Positions 1 to 6,419 of a stretch of 14,657 nucleotides of DNA are shown here, one piece after another (positions within the stretch are counted from its first letter, which is position 1; each line of letters begins with the position of its first letter). This DNA comes from JAMCXS01 sp964459065 (GTDB taxonomy: Bacteria; Acidobacteriota; Terriglobia; UBA7540), in contig CAYWMN010000077.1 in NCBI GenBank assembly GCA_964459065.1, positions 1 through 14,657 of the forward strand, in the 5' to 3' direction. The notes below the pieces were generated by a model. The model ran no database searches. It was not told the DNA's origin and saw only the letters and a program-made list of their open reading frames with translations. The translations under genes were made by a program, and so were the position numbers.

Positions 1-398
1 GCTTTTTCCGCAACAAGGCCAGGAATATTGTCGGCGCGTCCAAAACGATCGTCGAAAAGTTCAACGGCGAGGTTCCGCGCAGCATGGAAGAATTGCTCAC
101 GCTTCCCGGCGTGGCGCGCAAGACGGCCAACGTTGTTCTGGGCACGGGCTATCAAAAGGCTGAAGGGGTTGTGGTGGACACGCACGTGTTACGCATTTCC
201 CGCCGGTTGAAGCTCTCAAAGGCCAAGACGCCGGAAAACGTGGAGAAAGACCTGATGGCGCTGCTTGCCAGGGATCGCTGGATTAGCTTCAGCCATCAAA
301 TCATCCTGTTCGGACGCGAGATCTGCCAGGCTCGCAACCCGAACTGCGCCCAGTGCCCGCTTGAAACCCTCTGCGACTCACCCGACAAGACCGTGTAG
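1..398 (+). CDS. nth: Endonuclease III, C-terminal part (5' end outside window)
   Basis: Base-excision-repair DNA glycosylase/AP lyase that removes oxidised pyrimidines. The reading frame is open from base 3 to the TAG at 396-398, giving 131 visible residues; E. coli Nth is about 211 aa, so roughly 80 N-terminal residues lie outside the window. Visible signatures are the helix-hairpin-helix LPGVARKTANVVL (visible residues 34-46), which carries the catalytic lysine (codon 120-122); the catalytic aspartate in VVVDTHVLR (codon 177-179); and the C-terminal [4Fe-4S] pattern C-x6-C-x2-C-x5-C in CQARNPNCAQCPLETLC. All catalytic and cluster residues expected in this part are present, so the gene looks intact. 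It is the only + strand gene and converges on ispH, with 104 bp between the two stop codons. No clear intrinsic terminator was seen in that gap. Confidence 0.96.
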   Translation, partial: FFRNKARNIVGASKTIVEKFNGEVPRSMEELLTLPGVARKTANVVLGTGYQKAEGVVVDTHVLRISRRLKLSKAKTPENVEKDLMALLARDRWISFSHQIILFGREICQARNPNCAQCPLETLCDSPDKTV

Positions 399-502
399 CG
401 CCGGCAGGAGCCAACACACGGCCATCAGGCCTCCGGTTCTGCCTTGCAGAAAAAGAACGGAATGTTGCGCGGAAATTTGAACGCAAGGGGAAAAGAGCCG
501 AT

Positions 503-1477
503 TCAGGATTCGACGCCGTGCTTCACCGGTTCCCAATCGCCCATGGGTGGCGGCACAAAGGTCACCTGTTCCCTGGCAACCTCAACTTCTTCAACCTGGG
601 TCACACCCATCGCCTTAAAGTAGGAAAGCAATCCCTGAACAAGAATCTCCGGAGCCGAAGCGCCGGCGGTGATGCCAATAACTCCGGCATTTTCAAGCCA
701 GGAGGGCTGGATTTGGGAGGCGTCATCAATCAGGTAAGCCTCGGTTCCCATGGCTTCGGCGACCTCCCGGAGGCGTTTGGAATTTGAACTGTTGTCCGAG
801 CCGAGAACCAGCACCAGATCGGCCTCGCGGGCGATCTGCTTGACGGCAGCCTGGCGGTTCTGGGTTGCGTAGCAGATGTCGTCGCTGGAGGGCATCACCA
901 GTTTGGGGAAACGCTGTTTGAGAATCCTGATAATGGAGGAGGCGTCGTCAACGCTCAAGGTGGTTTGGGTGGTCACCGCAACGCGCTCAGGATCAGGCAC
1001 CTGAACCGCCTGGGCCTGGCTTTCGCTTTCGACCAACTGAATCGAGCCCGGAGCTTCCCCCATGGTTCCAACCACTTCATCATGGCCCCCGTGGCCCACC
1101 AGGAGGATGGCAAATCCCTGCCGGACGTATCGCCGCACCTCAAGATGCACTTTGGTCACCAGAGGGCAGGTGGCGTCAATAATCCGCAGATCCCTCGAGC
1201 GCGCCCGGGCCATCACTTCCGGCGCAACGCCGTGAGCGCTAAAGATCACCACCGCGCCGTCAGGCACCTGGTCGATCTCGTCGACGAAGACCGCGCCTTG
1301 GCTCGCCAAAGACTCGATAACGTATTTGTTGTGAACGATTTGCTTGCGAACGTAGACAGGAGGCTCATACAACTCCAGAGCCATATTGACAACTTCAATC
1401 GCCCGGTCAACACCCGCACAGAATCCCCGCGGGTTTGAGAGCAACACTTTCTTTGGGCGAACTTGATCTTTAAACAT
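503..1477 (-). CDS. ispH: 4-hydroxy-3-methylbut-2-enyl diphosphate reductase
   Basis: Final enzyme of the MEP pathway. It reduces HMBPP to IPP and DMAPP in the cytoplasm using a [4Fe-4S] cluster. From the ATG at 1477 the protein has 324 residues (E. coli 316). The three cluster cysteines are visible: Cys20 in NPRGFCAGV, Cys104 in DATCPLVTKVH and Cys202 in DICYATQNRQ. Also present are the family HGV and GHxxHxE motifs (SAHGV at 80-84; GHGGHDEVVGTMGE at 128-141 with the catalytic-type Glu134), the SDNSSNS segment (227-233) and TAGASAPE near the C terminus. The frame can be extended to a TTG at 1531, adding 18 unfamiliar residues. ATG 1477 is preferred because family members begin only a few residues before the VLLxNPRGFCAGV strand. 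Neither start has a well-placed Shine-Dalgarno. The gene is separated from the upstream SDR gene by about 300 bp and may have its own promoter. Confidence 0.96.
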   Translation of the reverse strand: MFKDQVRPKKVLLSNPRGFCAGVDRAIEVVNMALELYEPPVYVRKQIVHNKYVIESLASQGAVFVDEIDQVPDGAVVIFSAHGVAPEVMARARSRDLRIIDATCPLVTKVHLEVRRYVRQGFAILLVGHGGHDEVVGTMGEAPGSIQLVESESQAQAVQVPDPERVAVTTQTTLSVDDASSIIRILKQRFPKLVMPSSDDICYATQNRQAAVKQIAREADLVLVLGSDNSSNSKRLREVAEAMGTEAYLIDDASQIQPSWLENAGVIGITAGASAPEILVQGLLSYFKAMGVTQVEEVEVAREQVTFVPPPMGDWEPVKHGVES

Positions 1478-1497
1478 GGAGCAAATACTGTTGAAAC

Positions 1498-1512
1498 CCC
1501 TAAAATTTAGGG
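1498..1512. promoter_or_regulatory. 15-bp palindrome upstream of ispH (possible operator)
   Basis: The + strand reads CCCTAAAATTTAGGG: two perfect 7-bp arms (1498-1504 and 1506-1512) around one central base. It is AT-rich inside a GC-rich region and ends 20 nt before the ispH ATG. It abuts a weak promoter-like element (1509-1538). Its size and position fit a repressor site or a short 5' UTR hairpin, but no specific regulator is recognised. Confidence 0.3.
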
Positions 1513-1538
1513 TAACAAATGGGGTCGCCAAACGTCAA
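1509..1538 (-). promoter_or_regulatory. Weak candidate promoter for ispH
   Basis: On the minus strand TTGACG (1538-1533) matches five of six bases of a sigma-70 -35 box. At 18 bp spacing there is only a poor -10 (TACCCT, 1514-1509). Transcription starting just downstream would put the TTG at 1531 outside the message, which would agree with the ATG at 1477 being the real start. The -10 match is weak and the call is tentative. Confidence 0.22.
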
Positions 1539-1774
1539 AAAAATATCCCGGCCTCCTCGATTTCATCCACAAGATGTTTCGCAGCGCCAGCCAATGACAG
1601 GAAAAAGGAGTCGTGAAGCGACGCGGCAACGCCGGGCGCCGCTTAGAGGGAGCCCGGCGCCTGCCGGTGGACCCGAAGCCTGAAGGAAGAAGAATCTGTC
1701 GATAGACTTCGCTTGTCTCAATCGGCGCGGGCCGAAAACCAACCCCGCCGCGATGGGCCCTGAGGAAACAACCT

Positions 1775-2584
1775 TTAAGCCACGATATCCTCGCCGCCGT
1801 CGACGCGGATCACGTTGCCGGTCATCCACTGAGTCCGGTCATCCATCAGGGCGGCAATCGTGGAGGCAACGTCTTGCGGCGTAGTCAGGCGTCCGCCGGG
1901 ATTGCGCAGCTTGGCAAACTCCGCCAGCTTTTCGATGCCGGGAATCTTGCTGGATCCTGGAGTGACCGTCACCCCCGCCTGGATGGCGTTGGCGGTAATA
2001 CCCTGAGGCATCAGTTCGTACGCCAACTGCCGCAAGTGCGATTCCATCACCGCTTTGGCCGCCGACACGGCGCCGTAATTCGGAATGATGCTGTGCCCGC
2101 CCGCGCTGGTCAGGCCGTAGATGCGGCTTCCGGAACCCATCATTTTGCGGCGGATCAACTCCTGAACCCAATAGACCAGATTGCTCCCCATCACGTCCAC
2201 GGTCATTTCCATCTGGGACTGGGTCAACTGGTCTTTGGAATCCTCGCTGACATAGGGCAGCAGAGAACCAAAAGCGACGGAGTGCAAAAAGACTTTCACG
2301 AAATGCTCGCCGCCTGATTCGCTCCAGTGCGCCTGCATCTTGTCAAGAGCGGCCGACCGCTTGCCGGCATCCGCGGCGTTGATGTTGAAAAACACCGCAT
2401 CGCTTCCCGCTGCTTTAATCTTTTCAATAATGCCGTTGATGTGTTCCTGCGCCGACCGGCGATCAAAGTGAACTCCGAAAATGTTCAGGCCCGAACGCGC
2501 CAGCTCCAGGCTTGTGGCCTCTCCGAAACCGCTTGAGGCGCCAACAATAAGAGCCCAGCGTTGGGGCTCCGTTTGTGTCGTCAT
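1775..2584 (-). CDS. SDR-family oxidoreductase, probable FabL/FabI-like enoyl-ACP reductase
   Basis: A 269-residue short-chain dehydrogenase/reductase that probably reduces enoyl-ACP with NAD(P)H in fatty acid elongation. Seen: the classical SDR dinucleotide motif GASSGFG (15-21), a catalytic Tyr170 and Lys177 separated by six residues (NYGAVSAAK), an extra Tyr156 upstream, and a C-terminal VIRVDGGEDIVA strand. Tyr-x6-Lys is the arrangement of enoyl-ACP reductases FabI and FabL; ordinary SDRs such as FabG have Tyr-x3-Lys. The GxxxGxG cofactor motif is more like FabL than FabI. HSVAFGS (101-107) recalls the HSIGF segment of FabI. The start is supported by GGAGGA (2599-2594) nine bases before the ATG. 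It lies 17 nt downstream of the PqiC-like gene and ends the tight operon. The enoyl-reductase role is inferred; the substrate could be another enoyl or keto compound. Confidence 0.8.
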   Translation of the reverse strand: MTTQTEPQRWALIVGASSGFGEATSLELARSGLNIFGVHFDRRSAQEHINGIIEKIKAAGSDAVFFNINAADAGKRSAALDKMQAHWSESGGEHFVKVFLHSVAFGSLLPYVSEDSKDQLTQSQMEMTVDVMGSNLVYWVQELIRRKMMGSGSRIYGLTSAGGHSIIPNYGAVSAAKAVMESHLRQLAYELMPQGITANAIQAGVTVTPGSSKIPGIEKLAEFAKLRNPGGRLTTPQDVASTIAALMDDRTQWMTGNVIRVDGGEDIVA

Positions 2585-2601
2585 TCCGCTGCTTCCTCCA
2601 A

Positions 2602-3285
2602 CTAATGGGATTGTGATTGTTTGTGGGCAAACTCGTTTTCAACAACTCCAGCCATGCTGGAGTAGGCTTCCGTCAAGATCTGGCGGCTGGCCGCATTCAA
2701 CGCATTCACAACGGCCGGCACTCCTTTTTTCCGGATGGCCACTTCGCCTTCCTTCCGCATGGACCAGACCACGTGATTATCCTCCGTGTCGATCAGATCC
2801 AGAGCCAACCCGACCCGGGCATTCCCCGCCTTGTCGGTTTTACCCTTCTCGTAATCCATTTGGGCCAGGTCCAGCACCCGCCCCCGCAAAGTGTAATCAG
2901 CGTGTACGGGCGCGGGGTATGGATACACTTGCTTGAACAACCCCGTTTCAGCAAAGTACTTTTCGGCCAGGTTGGTCAGCAACTGCGCAGGACTGGAAGA
3001 CCAGCGGTGATAATCATAAAAATTCAACTCCGTGGGAGACGTGTAGTAAATAATCCGGTCATCGCGATACAGCCCCGGAGCGTCGAACGGCTGAACCTGC
3101 AAAACCAGGTTGGTCCTGGTCCGGGGAGCCTGGGGCGCCACCGGCGCGCGAAACATGTAATAGTGCGTTTTGGGACCAGCTCCACACCCCGCGCACACCG
3201 CCGCCACCAACAGAGCCGGGCCCATCACCCTGCCGCGCCAAAATTTATGGGCCAACGTTTTCAATCGTGATCCGGCGTTTTTCAT
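2602..3285 (-). CDS. PqiC-like ABC transport auxiliary lipoprotein
   Basis: Predicted periplasm-facing lipoprotein of 227 residues resembling the PqiC/ABC-transporter-auxiliary family (DUF330 type), whose members work with MCE-domain lipid transport systems such as Pqi and Mla. Seen: a basic N-terminal region (1-19), a hydrophobic stretch GPALLVAAV (22-30), a lipobox-like CAGC with Cys34, then the family-like core VQPFDAPGLYRDDRIIYY (64-81), LNFYDYHRW (87-95) and an ALDLIDTEDNHVVW strand (161-174). The lipobox is unusual in having Cys rather than Leu at -3. The ATG at 3285 lies inside the tsaE 3' end (41-nt overlap) with GGAG ten bases upstream. A later ATG at 3225 would leave no positive n-region, and an upstream in-frame extension to 3348 would add no recognisable sequence. 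No MCE, permease or ATPase partner gene is in the window, so its partner is unknown. Confidence 0.75.
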   Translation of the reverse strand: MKNAGSRLKTLAHKFWRGRVMGPALLVAAVCAGCGAGPKTHYYMFRAPVAPQAPRTRTNLVLQVQPFDAPGLYRDDRIIYYTSPTELNFYDYHRWSSSPAQLLTNLAEKYFAETGLFKQVYPYPAPVHADYTLRGRVLDLAQMDYEKGKTDKAGNARVGLALDLIDTEDNHVVWSMRKEGEVAIRKKGVPAVVNALNAASRQILTEAYSSMAGVVENEFAHKQSQSH

Positions 3286-3682
3286 CTTCGAGAAGCTCCA
3301 TGTGAATTCGCAGCTGCGCCGCCACGTCCTGGCCGAGAAACTTTTCACCCCATTCTACGATGACCGTGGCCGATTCCTCCAGTAAATCATCAAGACCCAG
3401 CGTTCCAAAGTCCCGAGCCCCCTCCACGCGATAAAGGTCGGCGTGATAAACTCTGCGGTCACCGCCGTACTCGTGAACCAGAGTGTAGGACGGACTGGTC
3501 ACGTCTTCCTCGCGGGCCGCGCCCAATCCGGCAACAAGGCCCTTGGCCAGCGTGGTTTTGCCGCTCCCCAGTTCGCCCTGCAGCAGCACCAGGCAAGGCT
3601 GCCGCAACGTTTCCGCCAGCTCATAGCCTAAGCGGATCGTTTCCTCCGGGGAATGGGTTATAACCTCTCGTCGACTACCCAA
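3245..3682 (-). CDS. tsaE: tRNA threonylcarbamoyladenosine biosynthesis ATPase TsaE
   Basis: ATPase subunit of the bacterial t6A37 tRNA modification complex, acting with TsaB and TsaD, which are not in this window. The 145-residue length is typical. Seen: Walker A GELGSGKTT (36-44), SPSYTLVHEY (63-72), HADLYRVE (80-87) with the conserved Asp82, and VIVEWGEKF (107-115) with Glu110 and Trp111. All family motifs are present. The only start before the first conserved strand is a TTG at 3682, two bases after the nnr stop codon, so translation is probably coupled to nnr; the Shine-Dalgarno is poor (GAGAG). The 3' end overlaps the start of the lipoprotein gene. A tsaE (yjeE) gene beside an nnr (yjeF) gene is a frequent bacterial arrangement. 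Confidence 0.95.
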   Translation of the reverse strand: MGSRREVITHSPEETIRLGYELAETLRQPCLVLLQGELGSGKTTLAKGLVAGLGAAREEDVTSPSYTLVHEYGGDRRVYHADLYRVEGARDFGTLGLDDLLEESATVIVEWGEKFLGQDVAAQLRIHMELLEDEKRRITIENVGP

Positions 3683-3684
3683 AC

Positions 3685-5316
3685 TTAACTCTCAAACGGA
3701 TTGGCCGGGAACCTCGCAAGGGAATCCCACGGCGAACCCTCGGTGTTGTTGCTTGCCAGTTCCTGATACGCCTCGGGCAAGCAATCGAGAATGTCGCCGG
3801 CAACCATCGAGGCTTCTCCGACTTCGCCTGCGGCAAGATCCCCGGCCAGCCCGTGCAAATAAACGGCGGCAGCCGCCACTTCGGCGGCCGAACGGGAGGG
3901 ATATTGCGCCAGCAGCCCTGCCGCGACGCCCGTCAGGACGTCTCCCGAGCCGCCCGTGGCCATACCCGGATTGCCGGTGGGGTTCACCCACACCTGGCCG
4001 TCCGGAGACGCCGTCAAGGTGCGAAATCCTTTCAAAACCAGATGCACGCCATGCGTGGTTGCGAATTCCCGCGCGAGCGCCAGCCGGTCCGAAACGACTT
4101 CTGAAGTCTTGCGTTCCGCCAGGCGGGCCATTTCACCTGGATGCGGCGTCAATACCCGCACCCGGCGGCCCGCGCGCAGCGTCCCGACGCATCCGGCAAA
4201 CGCGTTCAGTCCATCGGCATCGAGCACCACCGGCAAATCGTATTGGTTCACCACCTTGCGAACCAGCTCCAGCGTTTCCGGATGTCGCCCCAGTCCCGGG
4301 CCCACCGCCAGCACCGTCTTGCCCTCCACCAGCTTATCCAGCAGTCCGCTATCGAACGCCCGCAGGGAAATCGTCCCCGCATCGGTTTCCGGCAACGGCT
4401 CGGTCATCACCTCCATGCTGTAGGCGGCGATCACCGGCAAGGCGCTCTTTGCGGTGGCCACCGTCACCAGCCCCGCGCCGGACCGCAGAGCGGCTTTGGC
4501 CGCCATCGCTGCCGCGCCCGTCTTGCCGACGGAGCCTCCCAAAACCAGCACATGCCCGTAAGTGCCTTTGTGGGATTCCAACTCCCGGGGCCGGACAAGC
4601 CATTCGAGATCGCCCGGCTGCAGCACGTTGAGAAATAAATCCGGATTCGTCTCCAGGGCCTCGGGCGGCGTGCCAATGGGTTTTACAACCCACTCCCCCG
4701 CCCGCCGGCAGGCAGGAGGAAACAGGTGCGCCAGTTTGGGAGCTGTGAAGGTTACCGAGGCGTCGGCATCGACCGATTCTCCGATCAAGTCCCCGGTATC
4801 GGCCAGGACACCGGTGGGCAAATCGATGGCCACGATTCGGGCCTGCGGAAACGCCGCTGGAATGTCCTGAACCACTTCCAGAAGAAAACCCCCGAGCGGT
4901 TTTGTAAGCCCCGTCCCAAGCATCCCGTCAATCAACAACGTCGAGTCGCGCAATCCCTCTTTGACCTGGTGCCAGGCTGCGGCGTCGGGAACCATTTCAG
5001 GCGCCCGGCTCTTGCTGAGCCGCTCGTAGTTAACCGCGGCGTCCCCGCGTAATTTGGCCGGGTCGGCCAGCAGCAGAACGCGCGGTTCGAGGCCCTTATC
5101 CCGCAGCAGCCGCGCCACCACAAAACCGTCTCCGCCGTTGTTGCCTCTCCCGCAGAGGATTAAAATCTTTTGCCCTTCCAGGGGCGCGAATCGGCGTTCC
5201 AGAAACTCCACCACGCCGCGGCCGGCGTTTTCCATCAGCGTCAGGCTGGGCACGCCGTAGCGCTCTGTAGTGAGACGGTCAATTTCCTGCATCTGCGCAG
5301 CCGTAAGAATCTTCAT
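3685..5316 (-). CDS. nnrD: Bifunctional NAD(P)H-hydrate epimerase / ADP-dependent dehydratase
   Basis: Metabolite-repair enzyme that epimerises and dehydrates damaged NADHX and NADPHX back to NAD(P)H. The 543-residue protein is the usual fusion. The N-terminal NnrE (YjeF-N) domain, about 1-215, has MKILTAAQMQEID, GRGNNGGDG (56-64), DGMLGTGL (130-137) and AIDLPTG (163-169). The C-terminal NnrD kinase-like domain, about 235-520, has LGGSVGKTGAA (259-269), VGPGLGR (338-344), LDADGLNAF (365-373), LTPHPGE (389-395) and GMATGGSGDVLTG (451-463), the anion-hole/catalytic Asp segment. The epimerase motif reads DLPTG where many homologues have D(I/V)PSG, a mild change. The ATG at 5316 is preferred because the family begins MKxLT; it lies two bases after the channel stop. 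A GTG at 5322 overlapping that stop (GTGA) would add only two residues. Translation is likely coupled to both neighbours. Confidence 0.95.
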   Translation of the reverse strand: MKILTAAQMQEIDRLTTERYGVPSLTLMENAGRGVVEFLERRFAPLEGQKILILCGRGNNGGDGFVVARLLRDKGLEPRVLLLADPAKLRGDAAVNYERLSKSRAPEMVPDAAAWHQVKEGLRDSTLLIDGMLGTGLTKPLGGFLLEVVQDIPAAFPQARIVAIDLPTGVLADTGDLIGESVDADASVTFTAPKLAHLFPPACRRAGEWVVKPIGTPPEALETNPDLFLNVLQPGDLEWLVRPRELESHKGTYGHVLVLGGSVGKTGAAAMAAKAALRSGAGLVTVATAKSALPVIAAYSMEVMTEPLPETDAGTISLRAFDSGLLDKLVEGKTVLAVGPGLGRHPETLELVRKVVNQYDLPVVLDADGLNAFAGCVGTLRAGRRVRVLTPHPGEMARLAERKTSEVVSDRLALAREFATTHGVHLVLKGFRTLTASPDGQVWVNPTGNPGMATGGSGDVLTGVAAGLLAQYPSRSAAEVAAAAVYLHGLAGDLAAGEVGEASMVAGDILDCLPEAYQELASNNTEGSPWDSLARFPANPFES

Positions 5317-5318
5317 GG

Positions 5319-6323
5319 TCACCTAGAAGCCGCCCAGGTTTCAAGCTCCCGCAAGTTCTGAGAATCACCCATGACAATCAGGTAGTCTCCCGCCGCAACG
5401 GTCGTGGACGAATTGGGATTGAACTCCACCTGGCCATCCTGGCGGCGAATCGCCAGAACAATCAGGCCGAGACGACTGCGGATATTGGCGCCTTTAAGCG
5501 TTTGACCCGCCAGCTTGGAAGGATCGCCGACCTGAACCTCTTCGATTTCAAGGTTGGTATCACTCAGGGAAGAAAGCGCCATATCGATAAATCCCTGAAC
5601 GTGCGGCCGGGTCATCACGCCGGCGATGCGCTGGCCGGCAAAGGCATAAGGAGAAATCACCGACGTCGCCCCCGCTCTGAGGAGCTTCGATTCGGCATCT
5701 TCTTCACTGGCCCGCGCCACAATGGGAATCTTGGGCGCAATCCCCCGCGCGGTTAACGCAATATAGACGTTCTGGGCGTCGGAAGTTACGGCGCTGGCCA
5801 GTGCCCGAGCCGACTCGATTCGCGCTTTGTGCAGAATCGCTTCGCTGGCGGCGTCGCCGACAATAACGGGGAAGCCCCGTTCCTGGGCCCAAACGGCCCG
5901 TGCCGGGTCGCGCTCAATGATGACGAGCGGCAGCTTCCGGGCTGCAACTTCCGTGGCCACGCTTCGGCCAACGCGCCCCACGCCGCAGATAATAAAGTGG
6001 TTCTTTAAGCTGGACAGTTCTTTTTCCATTCGCCGGCGCCCAAAAAACGGCTCTAGCTCAAATTCTATCACTGCCTTGGTAAGGGTTCCAATCGCGAACC
6101 CCACCACCGCCACACCAAGAAGGATGAGGATCACGTTAAAGACCTCACCCCGGCCCGTAAGCTCGTTTTCCGGCCCCGCGCCGATGGTTGAAACCGTCAT
6201 CAACGTCGCATAGAAGGATTTAAACCAACCCCAACCCTGGACAAGATGAAAACCCAGCGTCCCCACGCCCAGCAGGAACACGACAAGCGCCAGGATTATA
6301 AGAGTTGTCCGGAAACGCCTCAC
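5319..6323 (-). CDS. Two-TM potassium-channel-like protein with RCK (TrkA-N/TrkA-C) domains
   Basis: Inner-membrane ligand-gated ion channel of the two-TM plus RCK (MthK-like) type, 334 residues. Seen: TM1 about 7-25, a pore helix and filter at 37-50, TM2 about 62-84, a Rossmann RCK_N domain from 109 with GVGRVG (114-119) and the acidic residue of VIIERDP at the end of strand two, and a TrkA-C domain about 256-334 ending in AAGDYLIVMG. The filter reads TIGAG (46-50), not the K+-selective TVGYG/TIGYG, so the Tyr is Ala. This was checked on the minus-strand codons near 6170-6200. The start is GTG at 6323, supported by GGAGGAG (6337-6331) seven bases upstream. Its stop sits two bases from the nnr ATG, so the two are co-transcribed. 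General class is secure; potassium selectivity is not. Confidence 0.88.
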   Translation of the reverse strand: MRRFRTTLIILALVVFLLGVGTLGFHLVQGWGWFKSFYATLMTVSTIGAGPENELTGRGEVFNVILILLGVAVVGFAIGTLTKAVIEFELEPFFGRRRMEKELSSLKNHFIICGVGRVGRSVATEVAARKLPLVIIERDPARAVWAQERGFPVIVGDAASEAILHKARIESARALASAVTSDAQNVYIALTARGIAPKIPIVARASEEDAESKLLRAGATSVISPYAFAGQRIAGVMTRPHVQGFIDMALSSLSDTNLEIEEVQVGDPSKLAGQTLKGANIRSRLGLIVLAIRRQDGQVEFNPNSSTTVAAGDYLIVMGDSQNLRELETWAASR

Positions 6324-6330
6324 CGCCTTA

Positions 6331-6337
6331 CTCCTCC
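6331..6337 (-). promoter_or_regulatory. Ribosome binding site fixing the GTG start of the channel gene
   Basis: The minus strand reads GGAGGAG followed by seven bases and GTG at 6323. It is one of the best Shine-Dalgarno matches in the window and decides the start, since no ATG lies nearby in frame. Confidence 0.7.
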
Positions 6338-6389
6338 ACGGCGCGAGCGATCAAAGGCAACGCGCGCGCCGCCATCCGTCTTGCGGTCC

Positions 6390-6408
6390 CTTGGAACCTG
6401 ATTCCAAG
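6390..6408. repeat. Short inverted repeat between permease and channel genes
   Basis: CTTGGAA (6390-6396) and TTCCAAG (6402-6408) form a perfect 7-bp stem with a 5-nt loop, 12 nt beyond the permease stop on the minus strand. No T-run follows, so it is not a standard terminator. It may be an operator, an mRNA-stability hairpin or chance. Confidence 0.35.
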
Positions 6409-6419
6409 ATAGTTCCAGG

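Larger units (their letters stand above)
1478..1774. other. Non-coding gap between the SDR gene and ispH, with a strong hairpin
   Basis: About 300 bp without a credible gene. It contains a GC-rich stem-loop: arms CGCCGGGC (1630-1637) and GCCCGGCG (1652-1659) pair perfectly over 8 bp with a 14-nt loop, and a few more pairs can form outside after a small bulge. No T-run follows on either strand, so it is not a standard intrinsic terminator. The ispH-proximal end carries the palindrome and weak promoter listed separately. No tRNA-like cloverleaf or known riboswitch core was recognised. Confidence 0.55.

Noticed and set aside
437..451. Hairpin TTCTGC/GCAGAA between nth and ispH as a terminator
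   Set aside because: Only 6 bp, and followed by A-rich sequence on + and by CCGG on minus, so it lacks the T-run needed on either strand.
1563..1829. 88-codon minus-strand open frame in the SDR-ispH gap
   Set aside because: It overlaps the SDR 3' end, is Arg-rich with no recognisable motif, and lacks a good start site. Treated as non-coding.
3753..4631. 292-codon + strand open frame
   Set aside because: Pro/Arg-rich antisense shadow of the well-supported nnrE-nnrD gene.
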